Below, piece by piece: positions 14,959-23,945 of a DNA stretch of 24,864 bases. The DNA lies in contig JAPKBK010000003.1 of the NCBI GenBank assembly GCA_028823435.1, forward strand, positions 1 through 24,864, written 5' to 3'. The notes below the pieces were generated by a model that saw nothing but the letters and a program-made list of their open reading frames with translations, did not search any database and was not told the origin of the DNA. A program made the translations under genes and the position numbers. The stretch comes from Flavobacteriales bacterium (GTDB lineage: Bacteria > Bacteroidota > Bacteroidia > Flavobacteriales_D > Sanyastnellaceae). The number at the start of each line of letters is the position of its first letter. The stretch's first letter is position 1.

Positions 14959-16905
14959 TTAACCTTGTAGGTTTTTAAATCCACGTTCTATAAATGCAGT
15001 GAGTTCTTCTCCTTCCAAGATCCCTTGTGACAGGCGTGCCAAATCAGCAGCATCTTTTAATGTAGCCGAACGTTTTGATTCGTCTTTCTCATTCAAAAGC
15101 TGCATTGCGATTGGGTGATTTGAATTGACGGTAACATCATATTTGTCAGGCATTTCTCCAAACATTTGGAATCCACCACCACCACCACCAGTGGCCTGTT
15201 GCTCTTTCATTCGACGCATCCACTCACTTCTAGTGATGACAAACGGAGATGAAGTAGGAGACATTGCTGCGAATTTTATATCGTATCCTTTTTCTGGAAA
15301 TGCACTTTGAACAATAGGCGTAAGCGTTTCCTGTTGTTTCTCATCTAACGCACTTGTTGTTTCTTCGTCCTTCTCGATGAGGTTCTCGATGATGTCTGAA
15401 TCGACTCTCTTGAATTGAATGTCTGTATGCGTTTGTTCTAACTTTCCAACAATATGGGCTGCAAGTTGTCCCTCCATATTGAGAACCTTATATCCCCGTT
15501 CTGTTGCATCCTTGACAAATGAGTGTTGTGCGTTGACATCAGATGTGTATGGGAGGATTATTTTGCTGTTTTTATCCTTCTGTGTTTCTCCTACAGCCTC
15601 GATTAACTCCTCATGTGTTCTGCAGATGCCTTCTGTGTCCTTGTATAGGTAGAATTTTTTAGAACGCTCCGCAAATTTCTCGTCAGTAAGAATACCATAT
15701 TCTACAAAGATTCTCAAATCGTCCCACTGTGTCTCGAATGATTTACGGTCATTTTTAAACATCGAGGCGAGCTTGTCTGCCACCTTTTTCGAGATGTATC
15801 CAGATATTTTCTTGACGTTGCCATCTTCCTGTAGGTATGAACGGCTGACGTTCAACGGGATGTCTGGAGAGTCAATGACGCCATGAAGCATCGTTAGAAA
15901 GTCGGGAACGATGTTCTCAACATTGTCTGTAATGAATACTTGATTGGAGTAAAGGTGAATCTTGTTTTTCTGAAGATCGATCTGCTTCTTGAGTTGAGGG
16001 AAGTAGAGGATTCCAGTGAGATTGAATGGGAAATCTACATTTAGATGAATATTGAAGAGCGGATCTTCCATATTCATGGGGTAAAGCTCTCTGTAGAAGC
16101 TAGAATATTCCTCATCGGTAATGTCAGCAGGGGTCTTCATCCAAGCCGGCGCAGTGTTGTTTACAACGTTTGGAATCTCTACACTGACCTTCTTAATGTT
16201 GCCTTCTTCATCTTTTTCTCCCGAAGGGTCATCCTCCTGAATAGATCGCGTCCCGAAGATGATGTCGACGGGCATAAACTTACAATACTTATTAAGGATG
16301 CTCATCAGACGCTCATCCTCTAGGAACTCCAAAGAGTCTTCTGCAATGTGGAGTACGACGTCAGTTCCAGCTTCTTTCTTCTTAGAAGGTGTAATCGTGT
16401 AGTCAGGAGAGCCATCACAGCTCCAAGTGACTGCTTTTGATCCTTTCTTGGCACTCTTCGAAATGATGTCGACTCTCTCAGAAACCATAAAAGAGGAGTA
16501 GAAGCCCAATCCGAAGTGACCTATGATTGCTTGCTTAGCATCATCTTCTTTGTATTTGTCTAGGAATTCAGTGGCGCCAGAAAAAGCGATTTGATTGATA
16601 TACTTGTCAATTTCTTCGGCTGACATTCCAATTCCGTTGTCCGAAATGGTAATCGTTTTTGCGTCTTTGTCGAGTTTGACGAAAACCTGTGGTGTATCTC
16701 CTTTAAATGCAGTTACATCTCCAGATTTTGAAATCGTCTTTCGTTTAATTGTCGCATCAGCAGCATTTGAAACGAGTTCTCTTAGAAAAATTTCGTGATC
16801 ACTGTAGAGGAATTTTTTAATGATTGGAAAGATGTTTTCCGTTGTGACATTAATACTTCCTTTTTGAGACTTTTCGCGCTCGGTTGATTTATCTGTAGTA
16901 GCCAT
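14959..16905 (-). CDS. htpG: Hsp90-family chaperone HtpG
   Basis: ATP-dependent bacterial Hsp90 that remodels client proteins; cytoplasmic dimer. The protein has 648 residues. The GHKL ATPase domain shows E43 (catalytic) with N47, D89-N-G-I-G-M94, and the lid/glycine region G129-H-F-G-L-G-F-Y-S-S-F-M140. The middle domain contains the conserved R-S-Y-L-Q catalytic-loop region (visible as V-S-R-S-Y-L-Q). In the C-terminal domain, near residue 573, a run of six glycines encoded by five GGT and one GGA is followed by F-Q-M-F-G; this is the exposed client-contact region in Hsp90s. Some Bacteroidota HtpGs are Gly/Met-rich there. The gene lies upstream of the J-domain gene. No clear heat-shock promoter was identified in the 66 bases before the hairpin. 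Confidence 0.97.
   Translation of the reverse strand: MATTDKSTEREKSQKGSINVTTENIFPIIKKFLYSDHEIFLRELVSNAADATIKRKTISKSGDVTAFKGDTPQVFVKLDKDAKTITISDNGIGMSAEEIDKYINQIAFSGATEFLDKYKEDDAKQAIIGHFGLGFYSSFMVSERVDIISKSAKKGSKAVTWSCDGSPDYTITPSKKKEAGTDVVLHIAEDSLEFLEDERLMSILNKYCKFMPVDIIFGTRSIQEDDPSGEKDEEGNIKKVSVEIPNVVNNTAPAWMKTPADITDEEYSSFYRELYPMNMEDPLFNIHLNVDFPFNLTGILYFPQLKKQIDLQKNKIHLYSNQVFITDNVENIVPDFLTMLHGVIDSPDIPLNVSRSYLQEDGNVKKISGYISKKVADKLASMFKNDRKSFETQWDDLRIFVEYGILTDEKFAERSKKFYLYKDTEGICRTHEELIEAVGETQKDKNSKIILPYTSDVNAQHSFVKDATERGYKVLNMEGQLAAHIVGKLEQTHTDIQFKRVDSDIIENLIEKDEETTSALDEKQQETLTPIVQSAFPEKGYDIKFAAMSPTSSPFVITRSEWMRRMKEQQATGGGGGGFQMFGEMPDKYDVTVNSNHPIAMQLLNEKDESKRSATLKDAADLARLSQGILEGEELTAFIERGFKNLQG
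15173..15190 (+). repeat. Six-copy CCA trinucleotide repeat inside htpG
   Basis: Six consecutive CCA on the plus strand, read as GGT codons on the minus strand, encode most of a six-glycine run in HtpG. As a triplet repeat, slippage would change the glycine count without a frameshift. Confidence 0.8.
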
Positions 16906-16971
16906 TTGGACTTAATTTCATAGTTGTTGACCTTTCCTTACACAAGTCTTATGCCATCGCTTTATACCAAA

Positions 16972-17010
16972 CAAAAACTGCCACCATGACACATCACAGG
17001 GCAGTTTTTG
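16972..17010 (-). terminator. Strong hairpin terminator after the type IX secreted protein gene
   Basis: CAAAAACTGCC (16972-16982) pairs perfectly with GGCAGTTTTTG (17000-17010): an 11-bp stem around a 17-base loop, 30 bases past the 17041 stop codon. Because the stem ends in A5/T5 on each arm, it offers a short U-tract in both directions. It most likely ends the long nusB-to-17041 transcription run and separates it from htpG. Confidence 0.65.
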
Positions 17011-17040
17011 AAGTTTTCAGTATAGTTTTACGTCAGGATG

Positions 17041-18084
17041 TCAGTTCACCATGATCTTTTTCGGCGCATGGCCGTTCACCGTGGCTGTGTAGATCCCCGC
17101 AGGCCAACTCATGACGTCCACCGTTACTTTGCCTTGGAATGTCGTTTTGTAAACCTCTCTTCCTGAGGCGTCACTCACTTTGAGTTCTGCGTGTTCTCCA
17201 GTATGAAGAATGCGTTCAGTGTAGATCGTAAACGCTGTGTTTGTAGGGTTTGGAAAAGCGTTTAACTCAAAACCAGCCGCGACCATCTCCACATCATTAA
17301 CAATGGGAGTATAGAAGTAATTGAAGCGATAGATTGTCCCATCAGAGGGCCAAGCGTTCCATCCATCATACACCAGGCTGATGTTTAGTGAGTCATATTC
17401 TACATCGTAAAATAGCGGGAACTCAGGCGTTTCAGGCGCCCCACTTGCCCACATGAAATTGCCCATAAAGTCATAGAAATTCCAATACGACGATATGCCA
17501 GCTGATTGCTTTGGCCAGAAGTTGATTGCGTTCAGGTCTGTAATCGTGTTGGGTCCGTAATGGTATTCTATCAGTCCGTTCTCATAGAGCCAAACCTGGA
17601 AATGTGCTGTAGATGGCGCGGTTTGTGTCATAGACATCTCATAGTCGAATCCGATGTTGTTAAACTCGAGTTTGTAAATGCGGTTTGGGCTCTCGCCCTC
17701 AGTCACATACCTGTGCGTCGATCCATTCACAATGGTCGAATCAGAATCAGCCACATTGAGGACATCGTTAATGTCGCAGGTGGTGGCACTTAAGAGATGG
17801 AATTCTCCATCAGGCATCATTATTTCTATGCCGCCACCGATGTCCGTAAGTCTGATTCCTGGAGCAACGGCTGTATCTCCAAAACAGGGGAAGTCGAACT
17901 GTAGATTCAACGGCACAATTGGCACATCCCACATCGGGTCAACATTGAGCGGTGACCAATCTGTCAGTGCTTCATAGCTTCCCGTCAGCACTTCTGGTGT
18001 GTAGGGCAAGAGGGTGTCTTGCTGACAAAAGATGACACTGCAACTCGCAAGTACCAGAGTTGATGTGAGTATAAAGTGCTTCAT
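17041..18084 (-). CDS. Secreted protein with a C-terminal type IX secretion sorting domain
   Basis: The protein has 347 residues. The N-terminal signal peptide covers about residues 1-20 (ending F-C-Q). A lipobox-like L-A-S-C sits inside the hydrophobic core, but the core continues past it, so ordinary signal peptidase I cleavage is more likely. The body (about 25-265) is beta-rich and full of aromatic residues, Asn and Asp, like many surface proteins; no catalytic motif is seen. The last 75 residues match the type A sorting domain: A-F-P-N-P-T near the start, L-K-V-S-D-A-S-G-R-E-V, W-P-A-G-I-Y-T-A-T-V and a basic end (K-K-I-M-V-N). This targets the protein through the Por/type IX machinery to the cell surface or medium. 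Its ATG abuts the stop of the LOG gene with no gap. Confidence 0.88.
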   Translation of the reverse strand: MKHFILTSTLVLASCSVIFCQQDTLLPYTPEVLTGSYEALTDWSPLNVDPMWDVPIVPLNLQFDFPCFGDTAVAPGIRLTDIGGGIEIMMPDGEFHLLSATTCDINDVLNVADSDSTIVNGSTHRYVTEGESPNRIYKLEFNNIGFDYEMSMTQTAPSTAHFQVWLYENGLIEYHYGPNTITDLNAINFWPKQSAGISSYWNFYDFMGNFMWASGAPETPEFPLFYDVEYDSLNISLVYDGWNAWPSDGTIYRFNYFYTPIVNDVEMVAAGFELNAFPNPTNTAFTIYTERILHTGEHAELKVSDASGREVYKTTFQGKVTVDVMSWPAGIYTATVNGHAPKKIMVN

Positions 18085-18774
18085 TTAGAAGTTGGGTTTG
18101 AGTTTGGCTTTTGTGTGGTAGTCCGTGATCACTTTAACGGCTTCGTCAGGCGTATCCACAATAAAGAGCAGGTCGGGATCTTTTGCAGAAATGGTTTTAA
18201 ATTCTTTCAGCATAATCTCACGAAACCAATCGATTAAACCTCCCCAGAAATGTGATCCATAGAGCACAATAGGTCTGTGATTTAGTTTTCCAGTTTGGAC
18301 CAAAGTGAGTGCTTCAAATAGCTCGTCTAGTGTCCCGAAACCACCAGGCATGACGACGAAAGCTTGACTGTATTTCACAAACATCACCTTGCGCACGAAA
18401 AAGTAATCGAAATCAATACTCTTGTCTCTGTCGATATAAGGATTGTCATGTTGCTCAAATGGGAGCTGGATGTTGAGACCTACTGATGGCCCACCCACTT
18501 CATGTGCCCCTCTGTTTCCCGCTTCCATCACCCCTGGACCTCCGCCAGTAATGACCCCATAGCCAGCCTTAGATAGGAGGGAGGCGATTTGTTGAGCGTC
18601 TTTGTAGACTTGGGTTTCCGGGCCTGTTCTTGCAGATCCATAGATAGAGACACAGGGTCCTATTCGTTGTAGAGCTTCGAATCCTTCAACGAATTCACTC
18701 ATGATTTTAAAAATGGACCAGCTGTCTTTCGACATAATTTCGGCCCAAGTACGGTGTTTTAATGGTTTAGACAT
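18085..18774 (-). CDS. LOG-family (TIGR00730-type) nucleotide-binding protein
   Basis: Rossmann-fold protein of the LOG family, in which characterised members hydrolyse nucleoside 5'-monophosphates to release a free base (cytokinin activation in plants, purine monophosphate hydrolysis in bacteria such as PpnN). Seen in 229 residues: Y-G-S-A-R near 45-49, G77-G-G-P-G-V-M-E-A-G-N-R-G-A90, and the signature P143-G-G-F-G-T-L-D-E151. All family residues for the active site appear present. The N-terminal 35 residues form a helical extension typical of the larger bacterial subgroup. It starts 9 bases after the uvrA stop, so it is co-transcribed. The real substrate cannot be told; old annotations as lysine decarboxylase are wrong for this family. 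Confidence 0.93.
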   Translation of the reverse strand: MSKPLKHRTWAEIMSKDSWSIFKIMSEFVEGFEALQRIGPCVSIYGSARTGPETQVYKDAQQIASLLSKAGYGVITGGGPGVMEAGNRGAHEVGGPSVGLNIQLPFEQHDNPYIDRDKSIDFDYFFVRKVMFVKYSQAFVVMPGGFGTLDELFEALTLVQTGKLNHRPIVLYGSHFWGGLIDWFREIMLKEFKTISAKDPDLLFIVDTPDEAVKVITDYHTKAKLKPNF

Positions 18775-18783
18775 TTGCCAAAC

Positions 18784-21642
18784 TTAATGCAGAATCTTAG
18801 AGAGATAATTTCCTGTATGGCTTTCTTTTACACAAGCGATTTGTTCAGGAGTTCCTGAGGCGATGATGTTTCCACCACCATTTCCTCCTTCGGGTCCGAG
18901 ATCAATCACATGGTCTGCAACTTTAATGACGTCAAGATTGTGCTCGATGACAAGGACGGTGTTCCCTTGATTCACGAGTCTATTCAGTACGTCTAGGAGC
19001 ATTTGGACATCGGAGAAGTGAAGTCCCGTTGTGGGTTCGTCTAGAATGTATAAGGTGTTTCCAGTCCCAACACGCGCCAATTCAGCAGCCAGCTTTACAC
19101 GCTGTGCTTCTCCGCCAGATAAGGTTGTGGATGGCTGGCCCAGGGAGATATATCCAAGTCCGACGTCTTTCAGGGTCGATACGATGCGTTTTATTTTCGG
19201 ATATGCATCGAAAAATTCGGCAGCCTCGCCCACGGTCATGTCTAAAACGTCAGAAATGCTCCTTCCTTTATAGCGTACTTCAAGCGTTTCACGATTAAAT
19301 CTCCGTCCTGCACACGTATCACATGGTACATGGACGTTGGGGAGGAAATTCATTTCAACGGTTCTTACGCCAGCACCCTTACAGTCTTCACATCTCCCCC
19401 CGATCACATTGAAGGAGAAGCGCCCGGGTTTATATCCCCGTATCCGAGATTCGGGCAGCATGGTGAAAAGTTTGCGTATGTGGTCCATGATCCCTGTGTA
19501 CGTCGCCGGATTTGAACGTGGGGTACGCCCGATTGGGGTTTGGTCTATGGCGATAGATTTGTCCAAATGCTTTAACCCTTTGATCGTATCATGGGGAAGG
19601 GGCGTGCGAATCGGTTCATGCAGGTGATTGAGGAGCGCTGGATATAAGGTGTTGTTGATGACCGAACTCTTCCCGCTTCCCGAGACCCCTGTGACGCAAA
19701 TCAACGTTCCCAGAGGTATTGTTAATGTAACTCCCTTAAGGTTGTTCCCCGTGGCATTGTGGAGGATGAGCTTTTTATTTGATCCTTTGCGCCTCTTTTT
19801 AGGGATGTCTATTTTTTTATCGCCACGCAAATAAGCCGCAGTAATAGAATCCGAACTGAGGTGTTCGGATGGAGGCCCCTGGGTCACAATTTTTCCGCCA
19901 TACTTTCCCGCTCCGGGTCCGATGTCCACGAGGTGGTCAGAAGCGAGCATCATTTCTTCATCGTGTTCAACGACAATCACCGAATTCCCAGCATCTCGTA
20001 ATGCTTCTAAAGAGTTTATCAGCTTTCTGTTGTCTCGTGAGTGCAGTCCGATTGAGGGCTCATCTAGGATGTAAAGCACTTCGGTAAGGCTTGATCCGAT
20101 TTGCGTTGCAAGCCTGATTCTTTGTCCTTCTCCACCGGAAAGAGATCGCGCTGGCCGGTCTAAGCTCAGGTATCCAAGCCCGACGTTGAGCATGAACCCG
20201 ATTCTTGCACGAATTTCTTTAAGCGGTTCACGGGCGATGGTTTTCTGACGCTCATTCAATGAATCTTCAATGTTGTCAAACCATTTTTGGAGCGTCAAAA
20301 AGTCCATCGACCCCAATTGTGAGATATTCTTGTCACCTATTCTGAATTGCCTACTTATAGGTTTGAGACGTGTTCCTTCACAACCAGAACATGGTATTTT
20401 ATGCATAAACGACTGCGCCCATCTTCTCAGCGGGACCGACGTGGTTCTTCGCGCTGCTTTCTCAATAATTGCGATGACTCCGTCATACTTTTCACCTACG
20501 TTTTTCGGTCCAAACCGAGAAGGGACATTGATTAGCTCCTCCGTCCCATAGAGTATTTTGCCGATGAGTTCTTCACTAAGCGCGCCGATTTTCGCGGTGG
20601 GTTTTTCGCCATGAGAGGCGATAAGCGCTTCAATAATGTGAGACGTTTTGTTGCTCTTAAGTTCTCCCAATGGTGCGATACCGCCTTTTCTAATGCTTTT
20701 CTCCATGTCCGGAAAGACTTGATCGAGATCGACTTCGGCAACTTTACCCAGTCCGTTACAGGTGGGGCATGCACCATAAGGTGAGTTGAAGGAGAAAAGG
20801 TTTGGCTCAGGATCTGGGTAAGCAAGTCCGGTGGTCGGGCACATTAAATTTCGAGAGAAGTGAACAGGTCTGGGATTAATAACGCCGTGTTCAAGTATCG
20901 ACATAGAGCCCTTCCCTAATTTAAGGGCTGTTCTCACCGATTTAAGCAGCCTGCTGTCATCTCCACCCACCACGACTCGGTCGATCACAACTTCAATGTC
21001 ATGGACTTTATATCTGTCTACTTTGAATCCTGAATCAAGCTCGACGATTTCACCATCTACTCTTGCCCTTACGTATCCTTGTCGCCTGACTTGATCAAAC
21101 AACTCGCGATAGTGACCTTTCCTCCCTCGCACGAGTGGTGCTAAAAGCATCAGCTTGGTATTTCCAAATCGCGATTCGATGCTCTCTGTGATTTGTTCGT
21201 CAGTATATCGCACCATCTGCTCACCTGTTTCTAGTGAGTACGCATCTGCCGCTCGCGCAAATAAAAGACGCAGAAAGTCATGGACTTCTGTCACAGTTCC
21301 TACGGTCGATCTCGGATTGCGCGTCACGGTTTTCTGCTCAATAGAAATGACTGGGCTTAGCCCGGTAATTCCATCTACGTCAGGACGTTTCAGTCCTCCT
21401 ATGAACTGTCTGGCGTACGCCGAGAGTGTCTCCAGAAACCGACGCGACCCTTCAGCATATAACGTGTCAAATGCAAGACTTGACTTGCCCGAACCACTTA
21501 CGCCAGTGAAGACGATAAGTTTATTCCTGGGAAGGACAAGGTCAATGTCGCATAGGTTATGCTCTCGAGCGCCTCGAACGACAATGTGGTCTTCAATAAC
21601 ATCCTCATTGACGGCCAAATTTTGTTTAGCCTTCGGCGTCAT
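18784..21642 (-). CDS. uvrA: Excinuclease ABC subunit A
   Basis: Damage-recognition ATPase of nucleotide excision repair; loads UvrB. The protein has 952 residues, normal length. Two ABC-type modules are present: Walker A G47-V-S-G-S-G-K-S-S55 and a second identical G-V-S-G-S-G-K-S-S near residue 650. There are two L-S-G-G-E signatures (S-L-S-G-G-E-G-Q-R and T-L-S-G-G-E-A-Q-R) with I-L-D-E-P Walker B boxes. The C-terminal zinc module (C-E-D-C ... C-D-T-C) is complete. The N-terminal one reads C-P-T-T-G ... C-P-T-C, so its second Cys is Thr; this variant is familiar to me from other Bacteroidota UvrA proteins. The first 17 bases overlap the end of nhaC, giving translational coupling. uvrB is not in the window. 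Confidence 0.97.
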   Translation of the reverse strand: MTPKAKQNLAVNEDVIEDHIVVRGAREHNLCDIDLVLPRNKLIVFTGVSGSGKSSLAFDTLYAEGSRRFLETLSAYARQFIGGLKRPDVDGITGLSPVISIEQKTVTRNPRSTVGTVTEVHDFLRLLFARAADAYSLETGEQMVRYTDEQITESIESRFGNTKLMLLAPLVRGRKGHYRELFDQVRRQGYVRARVDGEIVELDSGFKVDRYKVHDIEVVIDRVVVGGDDSRLLKSVRTALKLGKGSMSILEHGVINPRPVHFSRNLMCPTTGLAYPDPEPNLFSFNSPYGACPTCNGLGKVAEVDLDQVFPDMEKSIRKGGIAPLGELKSNKTSHIIEALIASHGEKPTAKIGALSEELIGKILYGTEELINVPSRFGPKNVGEKYDGVIAIIEKAARRTTSVPLRRWAQSFMHKIPCSGCEGTRLKPISRQFRIGDKNISQLGSMDFLTLQKWFDNIEDSLNERQKTIAREPLKEIRARIGFMLNVGLGYLSLDRPARSLSGGEGQRIRLATQIGSSLTEVLYILDEPSIGLHSRDNRKLINSLEALRDAGNSVIVVEHDEEMMLASDHLVDIGPGAGKYGGKIVTQGPPSEHLSSDSITAAYLRGDKKIDIPKKRRKGSNKKLILHNATGNNLKGVTLTIPLGTLICVTGVSGSGKSSVINNTLYPALLNHLHEPIRTPLPHDTIKGLKHLDKSIAIDQTPIGRTPRSNPATYTGIMDHIRKLFTMLPESRIRGYKPGRFSFNVIGGRCEDCKGAGVRTVEMNFLPNVHVPCDTCAGRRFNRETLEVRYKGRSISDVLDMTVGEAAEFFDAYPKIKRIVSTLKDVGLGYISLGQPSTTLSGGEAQRVKLAAELARVGTGNTLYILDEPTTGLHFSDVQMLLDVLNRLVNQGNTVLVIEHNLDVIKVADHVIDLGPEGGNGGGNIIASGTPEQIACVKESHTGNYLSKILH

Positions 21643-23086
21643 CTCTGTACTTAAGTTTGTAGCCTAACCCTGCAACAAGAAGCGACATCAATGGGCTCAC
21701 CCAATTAAAGATGCAATACGGTGCGTAAGCGAGCGTAGCCACACCTAACATCCCGCTTTGTGCAACGCCACATGTGTTCCAAGGTATCAGCACAGAAGTC
21801 ACGGTACCTGCATCTTCGAGTGTCCGACTTAAGTTTTCGGGCGCCAAGTTTTGAGCTTTATATGCTTCGTTGAACATTTTTCCTGGCACCACGATCGCGA
21901 TATACTGATCTGATGCGAGAATGTTGAAAGCAATACAAGTTCCCACGGTTCTTCCGACCAATCCGAAGACATTGTTAACACCTGCGATAAGTCCGTCGGT
22001 AATGCGTTTCAGCATGCCAGCTGCTTGTAGGACTGCGCCGAATGTCATTGCGCATATGATAAGCCAAATGGTATTCATCATCCCATTCATTCCTCCAGCA
22101 GACAACAATTTGTCGGCCAGCACGTGATTTGTAGTGTACGATGTTTCTACAGCCATCGCTTTCATGGATGCCACGTAAGCTGCAGCTCCGAAACCTAGTT
22201 CTTCTCCCGCGAGCATTTTAATTGCTTCTGGCTGGAATATAACAGCCGTTAATGCGCCTAACAAAACGCCAATAAACAATGCGGGGACAGCGGGCATTTT
22301 TTTTGCGATTAAAACGAGCACAGTGACTGGGGCGATAAATAAACCAGGATGGATGTTGAAAATACGCCCCACAGCTTCACCGAAACCTTCTGCGATGCCT
22401 GCATTTACCGTTGTTGTTGCGCCACCTCCGAATCCCACAATCAGAAATACGATGAGCGCGATTGCGATACTCGGTACGGTAGTGATGGTCATATACTTAA
22501 TGTGCGTGATCAGATCAGTTCCTGCGACAGCGGGGGCGAGGTTTGTTGTGTCAGAAAGCGGAGAGAGTTTGTCCCCGAAATAGGCACCACTAATAATCGC
22601 GCCTGCAATCCATCCTTCTTCCAATCCGAGCGCTGTTCCTATTCCGACCAAAGCGATTCCCACCGTTCCTACCGTTCCCCATGAACTTCCAGTTGCGAGA
22701 GAAAGCACCGCACAAACGACGCATGCTGCGAAGAGAAAGATGCCAGGTTGCAAAATCAAAAGCCCATAATGAATAAACGCAGGAATGATTCCAGCCATAA
22801 GCCAGGTTCCTGCCAGTGCGCCTATAAGCAGGAGTATTAAAATGGCTTCAGTCGCTTGACCGATGCTAGATGCGATGGCATCCCGAATCTCCTTCCATTT
22901 CGTTCCCCTAGCCATTCCGATACCCCCAGCAATTAAAGCTGCAATAAGAAGTGCCATTTGGTTTGGCCCATATGAACTGTCCTCTCCAAACCAAACCACA
23001 TCCGCTGCGAGCATCACGATTAAAGCGATAACAGGAATCAGTGCTACAAGTAGCGACATTCTATTTGTGGTTGTTGGAGTGTTCAT
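21626..23086 (-). CDS. nhaC: NhaC-family Na+/H+ antiporter
   Basis: Inner-membrane antiporter that exports Na+ for H+, for sodium and pH homeostasis. The protein has 486 residues with about 11-12 hydrophobic helices along the whole length. The family hallmark G-A-Y-F-G-D-K-L-S-P-L-S-D-T-T-N-L-A-P is present at about residues 168-186; its polar and acidic residues are thought to line the ion path. A second gate-like block, L-I-P-W-N-T-C-G-V-A-Q-S-G, lies near the C-terminus. Subfamily members can instead exchange malate/lactate (MleN), so the exact substrate is open, but a sodium antiporter fits a marine origin. It lies 3 bases after yajC and overlaps uvrA by 17 bases. Confidence 0.92.
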   Translation of the reverse strand: MNTPTTTNRMSLLVALIPVIALIVMLAADVVWFGEDSSYGPNQMALLIAALIAGGIGMARGTKWKEIRDAIASSIGQATEAILILLLIGALAGTWLMAGIIPAFIHYGLLILQPGIFLFAACVVCAVLSLATGSSWGTVGTVGIALVGIGTALGLEEGWIAGAIISGAYFGDKLSPLSDTTNLAPAVAGTDLITHIKYMTITTVPSIAIALIVFLIVGFGGGATTTVNAGIAEGFGEAVGRIFNIHPGLFIAPVTVLVLIAKKMPAVPALFIGVLLGALTAVIFQPEAIKMLAGEELGFGAAAYVASMKAMAVETSYTTNHVLADKLLSAGGMNGMMNTIWLIICAMTFGAVLQAAGMLKRITDGLIAGVNNVFGLVGRTVGTCIAFNILASDQYIAIVVPGKMFNEAYKAQNLAPENLSRTLEDAGTVTSVLIPWNTCGVAQSGMLGVATLAYAPYCIFNWVSPLMSLLVAGLGYKLKYRDDAEG

Positions 23087-23089
23087 GGC

Positions 23090-23416
23090 TTATGCGTTCT
23101 TTTGTTTCATGTCCTCCTCGTCAGCGCCACCTTTGGGTGAGACAGCCGTCTTATCTACACGGACTTTTCCGCTTTCAAGCTCCATCATGACCGTGAGATC
23201 GCTCACAGAAATCACTTTCCCATGTAGGCCACCTATTGTAACCACTTTGTCGCCTTTAGAAATACCTTCTCGAAACGTTTTCGCTTCCTTTTGGCGCTTA
23301 ACCTGAGGTCGGATCATGAAGAAGTACATGATGAGAAACATCCCTCCAAGAAGGATGATGAATGAAAAATCAGTTCCTTCTGTTGCGTTTGCTTGTAGTA
23401 AAATATTAAAGTTCAT
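23090..23416 (-). CDS. yajC: Sec translocon accessory subunit YajC
   Basis: Small inner-membrane partner of SecDF-SecYEG. The protein has 108 residues: a short periplasmic N-terminus, one membrane helix (about 18-36, I-I-L-L-G-G-M-F-L-I-M-Y-F-F-M), then the family block I-R-P-Q-V-K-R-Q-K-E and a cytoplasmic SH3-like segment (G-D-K-V-V-T-I-G-G-L-H-G-K-V). The tail is charged and ends K-Q-K-N-A. It follows the DUF1573 gene by 22 bases and precedes nhaC by 3. No secD or secF is in the window. Confidence 0.95.
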   Translation of the reverse strand: MNFNILLQANATEGTDFSFIILLGGMFLIMYFFMIRPQVKRQKEAKTFREGISKGDKVVTIGGLHGKVISVSDLTVMMELESGKVRVDKTAVSPKGGADEEDMKQKNA

Positions 23417-23438
23417 TGTATGATTAATATGTGTCTAT

Positions 23439-23945
23439 TTAAAGTCCATTGTCAATATCTGAAGGCGTATAATCTGGCCCGATGACATCTCCTGTTAATT
23501 TAAGTTCAATCGTTGAAGGTCTTGAATTCGTGACAACGTTGACTATTTTATTTTGTTTTCCGGTTCTGTCAGCACTGTTAAACTCAACGAGTATTTCGCC
23601 TCCTTGACCAGGTTCTATTGGTGTTTTCGGCCAATCTTTTGCGACTGTACATCCGCAAGGTGCATGTATGTTTGCGAGCAGCAATGGTGCATCGCCACGA
23701 TTGATGAATGAAAACGAGTGGGTGATGCGTTTCCCTGCGACGATGGTTCCAAAATCGAACGCCAAGTGATCCATTTCTATTGATGCGCTTGTATTGACGA
23801 CATCCATACCCTCTGATGCGGTGGCTTTAATATCAATCAACTCAGTGCTCATTTTTTTTGATGTTGAATCGATACAGCTCGAAAAAACAAGGCACAGTAA
23901 TAGTGTCAAAACGAATGGGGTCATTTTTGAGCGTGTGCCCATCAT
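23439..23945 (-). CDS. DUF1573-family lipoprotein
   Basis: Predicted envelope lipoprotein of 168 residues, function unknown. The signal peptide has a lipobox F21-S-S-C24. After a linker, residues of about 58-155 form the Ig-like DUF1573 domain with its typical phrases: F-D-F-G-T-I-V-A-G, F-S-F-I-N-R-G-D-A-P-L, the paired-Cys C-G-C-T-V block, and V-N-V-V-T-N-S near the end. The C-G-C pair may bind a metal or a disulfide partner, but that is not known to me. Its first ATG overlaps the nusB stop by one base (TAATG); a second in-frame ATG follows at once. I recall the order nusB, DUF1573, yajC from many Bacteroidota genomes. Confidence 0.92.
   Translation of the reverse strand: MMGTRSKMTPFVLTLLLCLVFSSCIDSTSKKMSTELIDIKATASEGMDVVNTSASIEMDHLAFDFGTIVAGKRITHSFSFINRGDAPLLLANIHAPCGCTVAKDWPKTPIEPGQGGEILVEFNSADRTGKQNKIVNVVTNSRPSTIELKLTGDVIGPDYTPSDIDNGL

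Noticed and set aside
21155..21667. 170-codon open frame on the plus strand
   Set aside because: Antisense to the conserved uvrA N-terminus; no recognisable domain.
22863..23306. 147-codon open frame on the plus strand with hydrophobic stretches
   Set aside because: Antisense to nhaC and yajC; the hydrophobic look comes from complementing membrane-protein codons.
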